Shown: piece after piece, positions 1-8,446 of the stretch
Numbering within the stretch: position 1 is the stretch's first letter
How the letters are laid out: every line of letters starts with the position of its first letter
NCBI GenBank assembly: GCA_026770575.1
Contig: MU657166.1
Coordinates: 591,971-609,731, forward strand
Source of the DNA: Pelagophyceae sp. CCMP2097
Taxonomy: Eukaryota > Sar > Pelagophyceae
Direction: 5' to 3'
Length of the DNA stretch: 17,761 nt
Notes under the pieces: generated by a model
The model's database searches: none
The model's input: the letters and a program-made list of their open reading frames with translations, nothing else
Told to the model about the DNA's origin: nothing
Translations under genes and position numbers: made by a program

Positions 1-151
1 CTGCGCAAGCACAAGCAACATGCAAGGGACTCACTACGACGTCCCACGGCGGGAGGCATTCCTGGCCGATGTGCGCCGCGACCAGCCGCCGCTTCGCATC
101 CTTCGCATCCTTCTGCTCGGTCCCCGTGCGCTTCCGATTCCCGGGCGCCAT
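1..151 (-). CDS. Partial hypothetical protein, first exon only
   Basis: An ATG at 151 (minus) opens a frame of 39 codons to position 35, starting MAPGNRKRTGTEQKDAKDAK and continuing with a basic stretch, then a WDVV ending. At 34 there is a consensus donor, GTGAGT. It is followed by a pyrimidine-rich tract and a possible acceptor CAG at the very edge (3-1), so the intron is either about 34 bp or continues outside the window. The Lys/Arg-rich N-terminus is not diagnostic of any family. It would be divergently oriented to the DUF547 gene, 1.4 kb away. The call rests only on an ATG, an open frame and a good donor; it could be chance. Confidence 0.35.
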   Translation of the reverse strand, partial: MAPGNRKRTGTEQKDAKDAKRRLVAAHIGQECLPPWDVVVSPLHVACACA

Positions 152-184
152 CTCGTTCGAATCTCGGCCACGAGACCAAAAAGC

Positions 185-305
185 GGACTTGTTATAAACC
201 GAGATCGTCTCCTTAATTTCGGATGCCTCGGGCAAACTTTCCTGCGAAAACCCGATCTGCCGAAAATTAAGGGTCCTGATTTTTTTAAGGACTTGGTATA
301 AACCG
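185..305. repeat. Direct repeats flanking a palindromic core
   Basis: A 17-nt motif, ggacttgttataaaccg, at 185-201 recurs with one mismatch at 289-305. Between the copies lies an inverted repeat, ccttaatttcgg (211-222) against ccgaaaattaagg (260-272), able to form a hairpin with a loop of about 37 nt. Direct repeats outside and inverted repeats inside resemble a very small decayed mobile element. No coding capacity is seen. Confidence 0.5.
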
Positions 306-341
306 GGGGTTCATCATCCTAGGCTGTCCTGGCGCTCGACC

Positions 342-453
342 TTGACGTGCAGAGCTTGGACCTGCTCGTGGCCTCGTCGCCGACCGCATCGCCGCGGTTG
401 ACGTGCAGAGCTTGGACCTGCTCGTGGCCTCGTCGCCGACCGCATCGCCGCGG
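342..453. repeat. Perfect 56-bp tandem duplication
   Basis: Positions 342-397 are repeated exactly at 398-453. The unit length is not a multiple of three, so any reading frame through it shifts between copies, which argues against it being translated. Perfect identity suggests a recent duplication. Confidence 0.9.
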
Positions 454-514
454 TCCCGGGCGCTTGGCCTCGAAGTGCAGCGTTTGGAAGAAAACCCGGA
501 AGGTCCCGTCAGAG

Positions 515-646
515 TTCATCACGGACCCGGTTTGGGGAAATCAGAAGTTAAGTCCCTTTAAGGAGTCACTTTTTAATACCTTTTCCTTATAATTCTGGTG
601 GATAATGATAATGTATACCAGCTCTTCATCAAGGACCCGGTTTGGG
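515..646. repeat. Pair of 22-nt direct repeats
   Basis: The motif centred on ggacccggtttggg, preceded by ttcatca, occurs at 515-536 and 625-646, with one mismatch over 22 nt and 110 bp between starts. The DNA between them is AT-rich and has no credible gene. The meaning is unknown. Confidence 0.6.
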
Positions 647-653
647 TGCAGCC

Positions 654-1545
654 CATAGCCGATGCCAGCAAGGGACAGTCACTTGGTGGACGACGAGGGG
701 AGCAAGGTCTCCTTTCGCTTCCAGTAAGGACAATGTTCCTTTGAGCTGTTGCCAACGATCTTGCCCGCTGATGCCAGTATTCGGAGCACTGAAGGCGTGA
801 TGCTTTGCCTCTCCGCCCAGTGTGAACCCAGAGCAGGACAACTCTGATATGCCGAGGCAATGTCTCTCGAGCCCAGAGGCAGTTCCTCGCCTGGAGGACC
901 CTTACTGGAAAAAGAAAAAGAAAAAGAAATGAAGACTTTCCCAGCGTCCCTCTCTATGCCGCTGAAGCCGCGTTGTGAGGCGGGGGGCAATGCCCCTCCG
1001 CCCAGAGGGTGGTTCCGCTCTGCTTGGCCGAGGGCAATTACCCTACGTCCGGAGCGACCCCGCAGGACACAACGAAACTCCGCAGGTCCGAGGCGGCTTT
1101 TGCCTCATAACCCTCGAGTTGGCTTGTTGTCTGTGCCGGGCGGGCGGTGCGTCGCCACCAGCGGGTTCGGCGATCCACCGCCGAATTCCGTTGTGGTCGC
1201 ACTTGCCCGGGGATTATACTTCATTCAAACTTCTTCCAGTGCGACCCTGAAGTCCCCATTCCGTGTTCGCCTCGCTTCGTGCGTCCGGGGCACAAGTGCA
1301 TGGCGACACGCAGATCAGCTGCTTACCCCTTCCCGTACAGCGTTGGGGCGGGCGGCATCGGATCACTCCACCCTCGACGGGCCTTTATCGGCTGCATTCG
1401 GCGAGGTCAGGGCAGAGCCGTGACGGCATGGATCACCCGAGCACCCGGTTGGAGTCCGAAAGCGAGGTTTTCGCTTAAATAAGAAATACTATTGGACTAT
1501 TGGGGGTGAGAGGTCGAGCTCCGAAGATCTCCCGAGCCTAAACGG
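654..1545. other. Intergenic stretch with no supported gene
   Basis: Several overlapping open frames of 60-187 codons exist here on both strands, for example 860-1423 (+). They lack a recognisable domain, and neighbouring frames are equally open, as expected by chance in GC-rich DNA. A purine-rich GAAAAA run lies at about 908-930. No tRNA or rRNA signature was recognised. The last 50-100 bp before 1546 probably hold the promoter and 5' UTR of the DUF547 gene. A decayed transposon is possible but not demonstrable by eye. Confidence 0.4.
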
Positions 1546-2537
1546 ATGCGACTACTGGCTTGCCTGCTCGCGTATACGATGCCGTGCTCGGGCCTCTTCG
1601 AGGCCGTCTTCGCGCCGACGCTGTACCGCCTCGAAGCGAAAGTGGCGGGGAAAGGCATCCCCGCGGTCTCCACCGCCCCCGCACCGCGGCTGCGCTTCGC
1701 GAGCGTCGCCGGGAAACCCGGAAACGCGTTCGACCACGCGCTCTGGGACGCCGTGCTGAAGGCGCACGTGCGCGGGGGGAAAGTGGACTACGCGGGCGTT
1801 GCTGCAGACGAGCGCTTTGGCAGGTCAGCCGCACAAGTAGCCGCCTTCGACGGAGGCGTTTGGCGCGGCGGCCGCGACGCTTGCGTTAGGTACGTTGAAT
1901 CGCTGGCGGCAGCGGACGTCGAGGCGCTGGCGCCGCTGGAGCAGCTGGCCCTGCACCTGAACGCCTACAACGCCTTTTGCATGAGCCACATCGTCGGAGC
2001 GGAGCGCGCGCAGCCCGGCGCTTTGAAGTCCATCACCGAGTTGTCGGAAAAGGGCGTCATGGCCATTTGGGACAAGCCCGCCGGCAAGATCGGTGGCACG
2101 GAAGTCACGCTCAACGACATTGAGCACAAGCGCTTACGCCTCATCTGGGACGAACCATCATTGCACGCCTGCATCGTACGTGGCCAGCCGCAGTCTTCAA
2201 GTCTGAAACGCGCGCACCGCAGGTCTGCGCGTCGACTTCTTGCCCCGACCTTTGTTCGGCCGCTTTCGTGGCCGACGGCTTGGAGGCGCAGATGCGCGCG
2301 CGCGTCTGCGCGTGGCTGTCCGACGAGACCAAGGGCCTTCAGATCGACGCCAAGAAGCGTGTGGCGCGACTCTCGCGCATCTTCCTCTGGTTCGGCAATG
2401 ACTTTGAAGACGAACACGGCGGCGCGCGCGAATTCTGCGCGAAGTACGTCCCTGCCACGGCGAGCCAAGAGGCGCTGCGGAATTCCAAGTTCGCCACGAG
2501 GCACTTTGAATACGACTGGTCTGTCAACCGACAGTGA
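1546..2537 (+). CDS. DUF547-domain protein, probably targeted/secreted
   Basis: Three-exon model: 1546-1823, 1890-2175, 2223-2537, giving 292 aa. The introns are 66 bp (GTCAGC...TTAG) and 47 bp (GTACGT...GCAG). DUF547 hallmarks appear in order: KVDYAGV, PLEQLALHLNAYNAF, TLNDIEHKRLR, and HACIVCASTSCPDL across the second junction, ending in FEYDWSVN. Removing the first intron joins FGR to YVESLAAADVE, as the family expects. That intron has no stop and is a multiple of three, so its retention would still leave an open frame. The N-terminus (MRLLACLLAYTM) is hydrophobic and could be a signal or plastid leader. The biochemical function of DUF547 is not established. The next gene converges on it, 99 bp away. 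The first intron is inferred, not proven. Confidence 0.85.
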
Positions 2538-2636
2538 AACCGACGAGCACACCCTCCAAGGTCGGTGCGACGCCGTCATAGTAAGAGTTGACGTCGACGG
2601 CACGGGTTCTCGGGCGCCGCGCGGGTTGCCGGGCGG

Positions 2637-4222
2637 TTAGATTTGCATGAGCGTCGGGTCGAGGGTGGCGCCTTCGCTGAGGGACGACGCGGCGGGGGGC
2701 GCGGCCTCGAAGGAGCCGAGGAGCTTGACGAACGCGCAGGAACCCAGCAGCCCCATGATCGCCTCGCTGCAGGGCTCGTCGGTAAGCGACCCTTCAAAGT
2801 CGGCGAAGAAGACGTAGTTGAAGCCCGGCGCCACCGTGCGCCGGCGAGGCCGCGACTCGAGCTTGATCAAGTTGACCTCAGGGCCGTGGCTGATTTATAC
2901 ACTGGCAAGAGGGGATCCACCTACTCACCTTGCGCTTGCCGAACTCGTCGAGCGCCGCGCAGAGAGCGCCGGGCTTGTCGACGACTGCGAACGCGACGGA
3001 CGTCTTTGGGATCTTTGTCGGGGTGGCCGCGTCGCCTTTGCCAAGAACGAAGAAGCGCGTAAAGTTGTACTCATAGTCCTCAATGCCGTAGGCCACCACC
3101 TCCAAGCCGTAGCGCGACGCCGCCAGCACGCTGCAGATGGCGCCGACGCCCCGAATCTAGCGTTTCACTCTGGCATCGGATCTCGCGTTTCACTCTGGCA
3201 TCAACGACGGCCGCGGAAGACGCACCTGCCCGTCGGCAATCTCGCGCGCCGACCCGGCCGTGTCCGCCCCGGCCTCGATCTGCAGCGCGTTGGCCAAAAT
3301 GTACCGCTCGCACTGCGCCAGCGCCTACAGGGTCTTGTACGGTGGCCTCTTGCGCGTACGACGGCCACGCCCGCTCGCCTCTGCACCGCTCATCTTCGCT
3401 GTGTCCAGATTTCCCATCGCGGACGCTTTCCAAACCTGCGGGTGCGATCGGACCGTCGTCAGCGGCACTGTCTCCTTGCCGGCTTCCGCGGGGAGCGCCA
3501 TGAGTGCGTGGCGCACGCGTAGCGTCGTCTGCGCGGCGCGGGATTGCGCCCGTTCTCCATCGGCGCCGGTCCTCAAGGGCGCGCACCTCGCCGTGGACGC
3601 GGAGGTCGTACTCCAAGAGAAGGTCATGGGACTTGTTGATAGAACCAGCTTGCGAGTTCTCCATGGGCAACATCCCATACGAGGCCAGGCCCGACTCCAC
3701 GGCCGAGAACACCGCCTCGAACGACGGCAACCTGCGGTTTGCGTCGGGGGAACGGCGAGTAAGGCGGGATCCTCACGGCAGCGTCTCGATGGAGGCTCCA
3801 AAGTGCTGGTACCTACGGCGCGCGTCGACGGGGCTCTGCAATACGCAGCGCCACGCACGCCGCCTCCTCGGAGTAGGCGCCGTGCTCGCCCTGGAATGCG
3901 ATCCTAGAGCGGCCCGCGTGCGGTGCTTGCGGTGCGCCGTCCGACCCGAAGCGGCCGTCGAATCCAGCCGACGCCGCTTACGCACTTCAGCATGCCCTTG
4001 TCGCCGTCCGCCGCGTGCCTACGTCGCCCGATTCAGACGGGCGCCCGGACGGGACGCGGACGCAGGGATGCACCGCAGCGTCTGCCGTCGTCCTCCGCCA
4101 CTGCGCCACGCGCGCGGCGCCACGCCGAGCGCCAGGCCGCCGCGCAGCGTCACCACGACGATCAGCGCGCGCACGCTGCGCGCGCCGCGTCCCTCGTCGG
4201 CGCGCGACGCCGCGGTGCCCAT
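2637..4222 (-). CDS. Prephenate/arogenate dehydratase with ACT domain
   Basis: Nine exons (minus): 4222-4074, 4018-3986, 3903-3859, 3812-3777, 3731-3587, 3528-3436, 3324-3226, 3156-2929, 2876-2637; 355 aa. All junction phases fit. The N-terminus has basic residues, then a hydrophobic segment (ALIVVVTL), fitting an organelle leader. The dehydratase core runs from about residue 62 ([14 protein letters not shown]) through [35 protein letters not shown] to NFTRF, whose Thr at about 233 is the family's catalytic residue. An ACT domain follows with GALCAAL and ESRP, the two motifs tied to Phe binding, so feedback inhibition by Phe is likely. The reaction is decarboxylating dehydration of prephenate (to phenylpyruvate) or arogenate (to Phe); the substrate cannot be decided here. 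It has three tiny exons of 33, 45 and 36 nt. Its start is 122 bp from the divergent coiled-coil gene. Confidence 0.92.
3153..3202. repeat. 25-bp tandem duplication spanning a 3' splice site
   Basis: Two 25-bp copies lie side by side (3153-3177 and 3178-3202). Their last 18 nt are identical, and the first 7 differ at two positions. They sit in the dehydratase intron 3157-3225. Read on the minus strand, the used acceptor (TAG at about 3159-3157) falls in one copy, and the equivalent place in the other copy reads GAG. The intron therefore carries a duplicated splice-acceptor region. Confidence 0.8.
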
Positions 4223-4344
4223 GGCCGAGCTCTTGAGTCAAGACCGTGGTTGAAAATATTCGCCGGTATTTTAGCGATTCATTTTGGCGATTATTCTCGT
4301 GTTTTTTAGCGTGACCGGTCGACCGGCGCAGGAGAGGAGCGAGC
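4223..4344. promoter_or_regulatory. Likely shared divergent promoter
   Basis: Only 122 bp separate the start codons of the dehydratase (minus) and the coiled-coil gene (plus). The centre (about 4248-4312) is clearly AT-richer than the surrounding coding DNA, with runs such as gaaaatatt and gttttttag. This fits a bidirectional core promoter plus two short 5' UTRs. No specific factor site is claimed. Confidence 0.5.
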
Positions 4345-4790
4345 ATGTCCGCCGCCGAGCTCGTCGCGGTACGACAAGCCGTGTACTCCTGCATCGTCGC
4401 CCCCGCATTGCCGCGCCAATAGGCGTTGACGGAGCGCATCGCTGCCCTGGAACAGGAGGAGCGCTACGCCACCCCACCCGCGGCCGCGCCGGCCGCCGGC
4501 GGCGAACTCGTCGACGCGGTGCGTACAAACCGCCCCACTCCGTTGGGCCCGCTGACAACGCATCCGGAGTGTGGTTGGGGGCTTTGGCAAGTCTTGGGCA
4601 GTATACCGAGTCGGTCTCTTAGCTTCGGAAAGAGAACGAGGAGCTGCAGAAGAAGCTGCGCAAGGCCGAGTACCGCGTGCAGCACCTTGTGCGGACCGTC
4701 GACGACATGGACAAGGCTTCCATGGCAAAGGCGCTCGCCGCGCGCGAGCTCGCCGCCGCCGCAAAGGCAAACGAGACGCTCTATTATTAA
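4345..4790 (+). CDS. Small coiled-coil protein, unknown function
   Basis: Three exons: 4345-4368 (8 codons), 4423-4518, 4623-4790; 95 aa. The introns are 54 bp (GTACGA...ATAG) and 104 bp (GTGCGT...TTAG), both phase 0. The product begins MSAAELVA, has a short helix (LTERIAALEQEE), an Ala/Pro linker, and then a heptad-rich charged helix with LRKENEELQKKLRKAEYRV and HLVRTVDDM, ending TLYY. A two-stranded coiled coil is the likely fold. I do not recognise the family with certainty. The model is supported by the continuous amphipathic pattern across the junction, good splice sites and an ATG in a typical divergent-pair position. No targeting peptide is evident, so it is probably cytosolic or nuclear. 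Confidence 0.72.
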
Positions 4791-4965
4791 ACCCCATCTG
4801 CGCGCCGCCGGCGAACTGCATGCGCGATCCCTCCCCCTCGCGGGCTGCTGCATCTGCTCAGTCGCACCCTCTATGGCTCCCTTCCGGGGGCTGAAGTTTC
4901 GGGTATCATATCATTCAAAGTTTTCTGTGTCGCCATCTCAGTGTGGCCATATGAGGGTGTTTCCG

Positions 4966-6840
4966 TCAGTCGAGGAAGAAGTGGGCGTTTGTGCGGACGA
5001 CCCACGTGGCCATGTTCGCCAGGAGATTCACCTGCCTCGTCGAGAGCGCGAGCTGGGTAAACGTGCCGTAGAAGGGAAAGTAGGGAAAGGGGCGGCCGTC
5101 GTCCAAAGCTTCAAGCGTCTCTTCGGGCAGCGCGTTTCGCCATCTCGCTGGCTCGTCGAGGTACACGACGACGACGTCGACTTTTCGGCCCGCGGGTACG
5201 TCGAAGAGCGAGTTGGCGACGGTGCGCAGGCTGAGCCGCGCGATGGTACCGTTGCCAGAGGCCTGGGAGCGCTGCAGCAGTTGTACGAGTTTGGGAAACG
5301 CCTCTTCTTCGAAGACTTTGTTGTTCCGCACGTCGGCCTCTCGGTCGCCCGTGGAGTCGATACCGAACAGCGAAGGGACGTACGAGTCGCAATTGTCCAA
5401 ACTCGGCAGCGTCGTTGTTGGATCCCACGCCGACGCCGGCGCGAGGGGCGTGTTCGTGGCCGCGAAGATGACCAACTTTTTCGCGCCGCGCTGGAGGAGG
5501 GGCACGACGCCAAAGTTCTCAGTATCGCCGCCATCGCCCAGAGACATGACCGCCGCCGTCAAGCCGTCGGCCTTTGGGGCTTTGGAGGCTTTGGAGGCCT
5601 TGGAGGCGCCGGCCTTTGCGCCGTCCTCGTCGCCGCCGTCGTTGGGCGCCCAGAGGAGCCTCTCCGGGATGACGTCGTCGAGGGCGCCAATGTCTTGCTC
5701 GAAGACTGCGGCCGGCGCGAGCGAGGCGATGCCGACTGCATCCGCGAGCGAGAACGGCCGCCTCCTCGGCGCCACGAGCGCCGAGCGCTCCGTGGCATTT
5801 AAGGCCAATAAAGCGGCGCCAAAAGCAAACGTCTCGGATAAACCGCCAACGTTGACCGTTTCGGACCGGCCATTCGACGAAACGTACTCAACGCTTTGCG
5901 TGCTGAAGCGCGTGCCGCTCCTTTCGGCGCCAAAGGCCAGAGGCAGGTACTTTCGTGGTTCGCCAAAAGGTGCGAGCGACGCGGGCCCGAGTACAGTGCC
6001 GACGAGAACGAGCTTGGGCATGTCTTGTCGGCGCGGGAATACAAAGGTGGCGTTCAAGTAAGGGTTGCGCTCTAAAACATCTCGAGCGTGCTGTGGCGAC
6101 GACGCTGAGACGGCGTCGACGCCGATGCCCGCCGGCGCGAGGTAGAGCGCATGGACGACGTCTCGCCAAATATCATCGAGGTCGCCGTAGGAAGACGAAG
6201 CGAGCCGCTTGACGTATTCTTCAAGCACGGGTTCCAGCATGGGCCCCGGCGCATTCGCCAAGAAGCCTTTTTGTGAGTCGAGATTTGTTAAAGTGCAGTC
6301 TTGCGGCTCCAAGTAAGGCGGCACGAGGTCGTCGTCGTTGAAGCTGCTATAAAAGTACGGCGCCAGGAACCACGTCGAGCCGGAGACGCCCGCCACGTTG
6401 ACATCCTTTGTGAAAGCTTTGATAGCGTCGAGGCCGCGGACCCATCCCATGGCCGTCGAGAACGCGCGAGCGCCGCCTCCGGAGAACCCAAAGCCCGTCA
6501 AAGCGGCCTCGGCGCCAAACGGATTTTGCGAAGTGGCGTCGACGCCGACTAAAACGCTAGCTAAAGCCTCCGTGCAGCGCTGAACCAAACCGGAAAGGTC
6601 TGTCGACAGGCATGCCGACCGCGCGTCGGCGGAAACGCAGCACTCGGCGGCGCACGTTTCGCGCGCGGTGCCGCACTGGCGCGACGTCGCGCACCACGCG
6701 CACGAGCCCGCGACGCACGACAAGCCGTCCCTCGAAGCGGCGCACGCCGCCGCCTCGCGCGCGCCGAGGCCAAACGCGTGGTTCGAGGCGGCCGCGCGCG
6801 CGAGCAGCAAAAGCAGCGCGATGCGCCTCGGGTGCAGCAT
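4966..6840 (-). CDS. Secreted phospholipase B / cPLA2-like lipase
   Basis: A single-exon frame of 624 aa. The N-terminus (MLHPRRIALLLLLARAAAS) is a clear signal peptide, followed by a Cys-rich segment (about residues 33-77, ten Cys) that may be a small disulfide domain. The catalytic region has GFSGGGARAF (about 118-127, oxyanion-hole glycines) and AGVSGSTW, with the nucleophile Ser at about 153. LGDGGDTEN follows (about 435-442), whose Asp completes the Ser-Asp dyad, then VPLLQRGAKKLV. These are hallmarks of the lysophospholipase/PLA2_B family, which hydrolyses acyl chains of phospholipids and lysophospholipids. A low-complexity Lys/Ala/Ser run at about 409-423 lies just before the Asp motif. 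The lack of introns is unusual beside intron-rich neighbours. The start is chosen by the signal peptide. A secretory or vacuolar location is inferred. Confidence 0.9.
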   Translation of the reverse strand: MLHPRRIALLLLLARAAASNHAFGLGAREAAACAASRDGLSCVAGSCAWCATSRQCGTARETCAAECCVSADARSACLSTDLSGLVQRCTEALASVLVGVDATSQNPFGAEAALTGFGFSGGGARAFSTAMGWVRGLDAIKAFTKDVNVAGVSGSTWFLAPYFYSSFNDDDLVPPYLEPQDCTLTNLDSQKGFLANAPGPMLEPVLEEYVKRLASSSYGDLDDIWRDVVHALYLAPAGIGVDAVSASSPQHARDVLERNPYLNATFVFPRRQDMPKLVLVGTVLGPASLAPFGEPRKYLPLAFGAERSGTRFSTQSVEYVSSNGRSETVNVGGLSETFAFGAALLALNATERSALVAPRRRPFSLADAVGIASLAPAAVFEQDIGALDDVIPERLLWAPNDGGDEDGAKAGASKASKASKAPKADGLTAAVMSLGDGGDTENFGVVPLLQRGAKKLVIFAATNTPLAPASAWDPTTTLPSLDNCDSYVPSLFGIDSTGDREADVRNNKVFEEEAFPKLVQLLQRSQASGNGTIARLSLRTVANSLFDVPAGRKVDVVVVYLDEPARWRNALPEETLEALDDGRPFPYFPFYGTFTQLALSTRQVNLLANMATWVVRTNAHFFLD

Positions 6841-7060
6841 CAGAGTCGCGACGTCCGGGACCGCCGTCGCTCCACCGCCCGGAGATGTCGGAGGAAGGAC
6901 ACTTGGCCTTCGCTGAAACGTTTTGGCGAAAAGCGGGTTTTTCGAAAGGTCACGACGCCCCCGGGCGGGACCTCACGGTCCACCCGACCGCGGAAAGCCG
7001 GCGGCTCGCGCCGGGCGGCCCTTTGGCGGCGTCTTCTCGCACGCCCCCGGTCCGGCGACC
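6841..7060. promoter_or_regulatory. Likely shared divergent promoter
   Basis: This 220-bp gap lies between the lipase start (minus) and the BRCT gene ATG (plus). An AT-richer patch at about 6918-6950 contains cgttttggcgaaaagcggg, and the rest is very GC-rich. The BRCT frame is open upstream of 7061, but the ATG at 7061 directly precedes conserved sequence. No specific factor site is claimed. Confidence 0.4.
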
Positions 7061-8416
7061 ATGCAGCTCAACGGCGTGGACGTGGCGACGCGGCGCCAGG
7101 TAGGTTGTGGGCCCGGGCTTCCATTGGAACGCATACCGCACGCATTGGAACGCATACCGCACGCAACTCGCACCAGACGCCTTCCGCAGGTCCTCTTCCG
7201 CGGCGCGCAGTTCTGCACGACGGGCCTGAGCTCGTCGAAGCGCGATGAGCTGACGAAGCTGGTGCGGGATAACGCGCCTCTCGACCGTCCGACGCACGCA
7301 TGGAACACGCGACGCAGGCGCTGTCCATGGGCGCCAAGGTCGAGGGCGAGCTCAACGCGCACACGACGTGCGTTTCCTTACGAGGCGAGGCGACCGTTGG
7401 ACGTTTCCCGTGTAGGCACCTCGTGGCGACGACGGTCGATTCGGCCAAATACCGCGCGTGCTACGCCGAGCGTGCGTCGCTGCTTTGAGGAGCACGATGT
7501 CACCTTCTTGACAGGATCGCTGGCTATCGTCGAGGTCGTCACTGGCTCTTTCCTGAAAGCCTGCTGGGACGACGCTTTGCGGCTTTCCCCGGACCGCTTC
7601 CGCCTCGACGCTTTAGCAGGCCTCGTCGTCTGCTGCACGGGCTTTGAGAACGAGGCGCGCGACGGCGTGCGCGAAATCGTGGAAAGGTGCGGCGCGACGT
7701 ACGCCGGGTCGTTGGAGCACGGCGCGACGACGCACCTCGTCGCCTCTGAAGCTTCCGGCGCAAAGTACGACGCCGCGCGGCAGTGGGGGCTGCCCGTCGT
7801 CTCCGCGGCGTGGCTCGAAAAGTCTGCCGAGGTGGGGCGGCCCGTCGACGTCGAACCGTTTTCAGTCGCGCCCGCGCCCGCGCCGGACGACGAGGCGCGG
7901 CCGCCGACGGCCGCGACGACGGTGCCTCCGAGGTTCTTGCAGACTCCGTTTACGCGCATCAAAAGGCTCCAACTGGCGGCGCTGTCGGCCCCGGCCGGCG
8001 CCTTCCTCCAAAGGACGGCGTTGTACGTCATCGGCGACGGCGCGGGTTTTGCCGCGTGCGTTTCCCTGGCGAACCGCGGCGGCGGCTACGTCTTCCCGCT
8101 TCTCTCGGACCGCGTGACGCACGTCGTCGTGGCCCCGGACGCGTTCCCGCTGGCGCGGCAGACGAGGCGCGACTGGGCCGAGCATTCCGCAGGTTTTGCT
8201 GTTGTCGACTCGAGTTGGCTCCGCGAGAGCGTAGAGGCCGGGGCGCAACTCGAGGCGGCGGACTTTACCATCGACAGCACCGAAGGCTTCGACGAGAAGC
8301 CCACGCGGAGGCGCGGCGCCAAGCGGCGACGGCTCGACCACGACACGGAAGGCGCATCGCAAGAGGCCCAATACGAGGCGCCCGAAAGCGGCGATTTGGA
8401 GATTTCATTCAGCTAA
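7061..8416 (+). CDS. Three-BRCT protein resembling TopBP1/Dpb11 family
   Basis: Five exons: 7061-7099, 7190-7261, 7318-7367, 7416-7471, 7515-8416; 372 aa. Introns of 90, 56, 48 and 43 bp; two donors are GTGCGT. BRCT1 (about 14-88) shows VLFRGAQFCTTGL, SMGAKVEGEL, THLVATTVDSAKYRA and a terminal ACW. BRCT2 (about 98-180) shows LAGLVVCCTGF, a GATY motif, THLVASEASGAKYDAA, and LPVVSAAWLEKS. A more divergent BRCT3 (about 222-310) contains THVVVAPD and FAVVDSSWLRES. The C-terminus has a basic nuclear-localisation-like cluster (PTRRRGAKRRRLD). The THLVA...KY pattern in both first repeats is typical of TopBP1/Rad4/Dpb11, phosphopeptide-binding scaffolds of replication initiation and checkpoint signalling; orthology is inference. 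Vertebrate TopBP1 is much longer with more BRCTs, so this is a short form or another nuclear BRCT protein. Confidence 0.87.
   Translation: MQLNGVDVATRRQVGCGPGLPLERIPHALERIPHATRTRRLPQVLFRGAQFCTTGLSSSKRDELTKLVRDNAPLDRPTHAWNTRRRRCPWAPRSRASSTRTRRAFPYEARRPLDVSRVGTSWRRRSIRPNTARATPSVRRCFEEHDVTFLTGSLAIVEVVTGSFLKACWDDALRLSPDRFRLDALAGLVVCCTGFENEARDGVREIVERCGATYAGSLEHGATTHLVASEASGAKYDAARQWGLPVVSAAWLEKSAEVGRPVDVEPFSVAPAPAPDDEARPPTAATTVPPRFLQTPFTRIKRLQLAALSAPAGAFLQRTALYVIGDGAGFAACVSLANRGGGYVFPLLSDRVTHVVVAPDAFPLARQTRRDWAEHSAGFAVVDSSWLRESVEAGAQLEAADFTIDSTEGFDEKPTRRRGAKRRRLDHDTEGASQEAQYEAPESGDLEISFS
7122..7163. repeat. Perfect 21-bp tandem duplication inside an intron
   Basis: The 21-nt unit at 7122-7142 is repeated exactly at 7143-7163, filling nearly half of the 90-bp first intron of the BRCT gene. 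Both the unit and the whole intron are multiples of three and lack in-frame stops, so a retained intron would be translated as an insert. Confidence 0.9.
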
Positions 8417-8446
8417 AAAGACGCCCTTCGTCGCGAAAAGGTTCCT

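Noticed and set aside
140..175. tRNA T-loop-like gttcgaatc
   Set aside because: No matching A box, anticodon arm or acceptor stem could be built around it on either strand.
319..592. Overlapping small frames across the 56-bp tandem duplication
   Set aside because: The duplication shifts every frame between copies, and neither strand keeps a consistent protein pattern.
860..1423. 187-codon plus-strand open frame
   Set aside because: Two other frames and the opposite strand are also open over parts of the same DNA, the product is compositionally odd, and no motif or splice partner was recognised.
4426..5802. Long plus-strand open frame of 458 codons
   Set aside because: It runs antisense through the phospholipase gene and over the coiled-coil exons in a wrong frame. 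It has no domain pattern, and the minus strand carries clear catalytic motifs.
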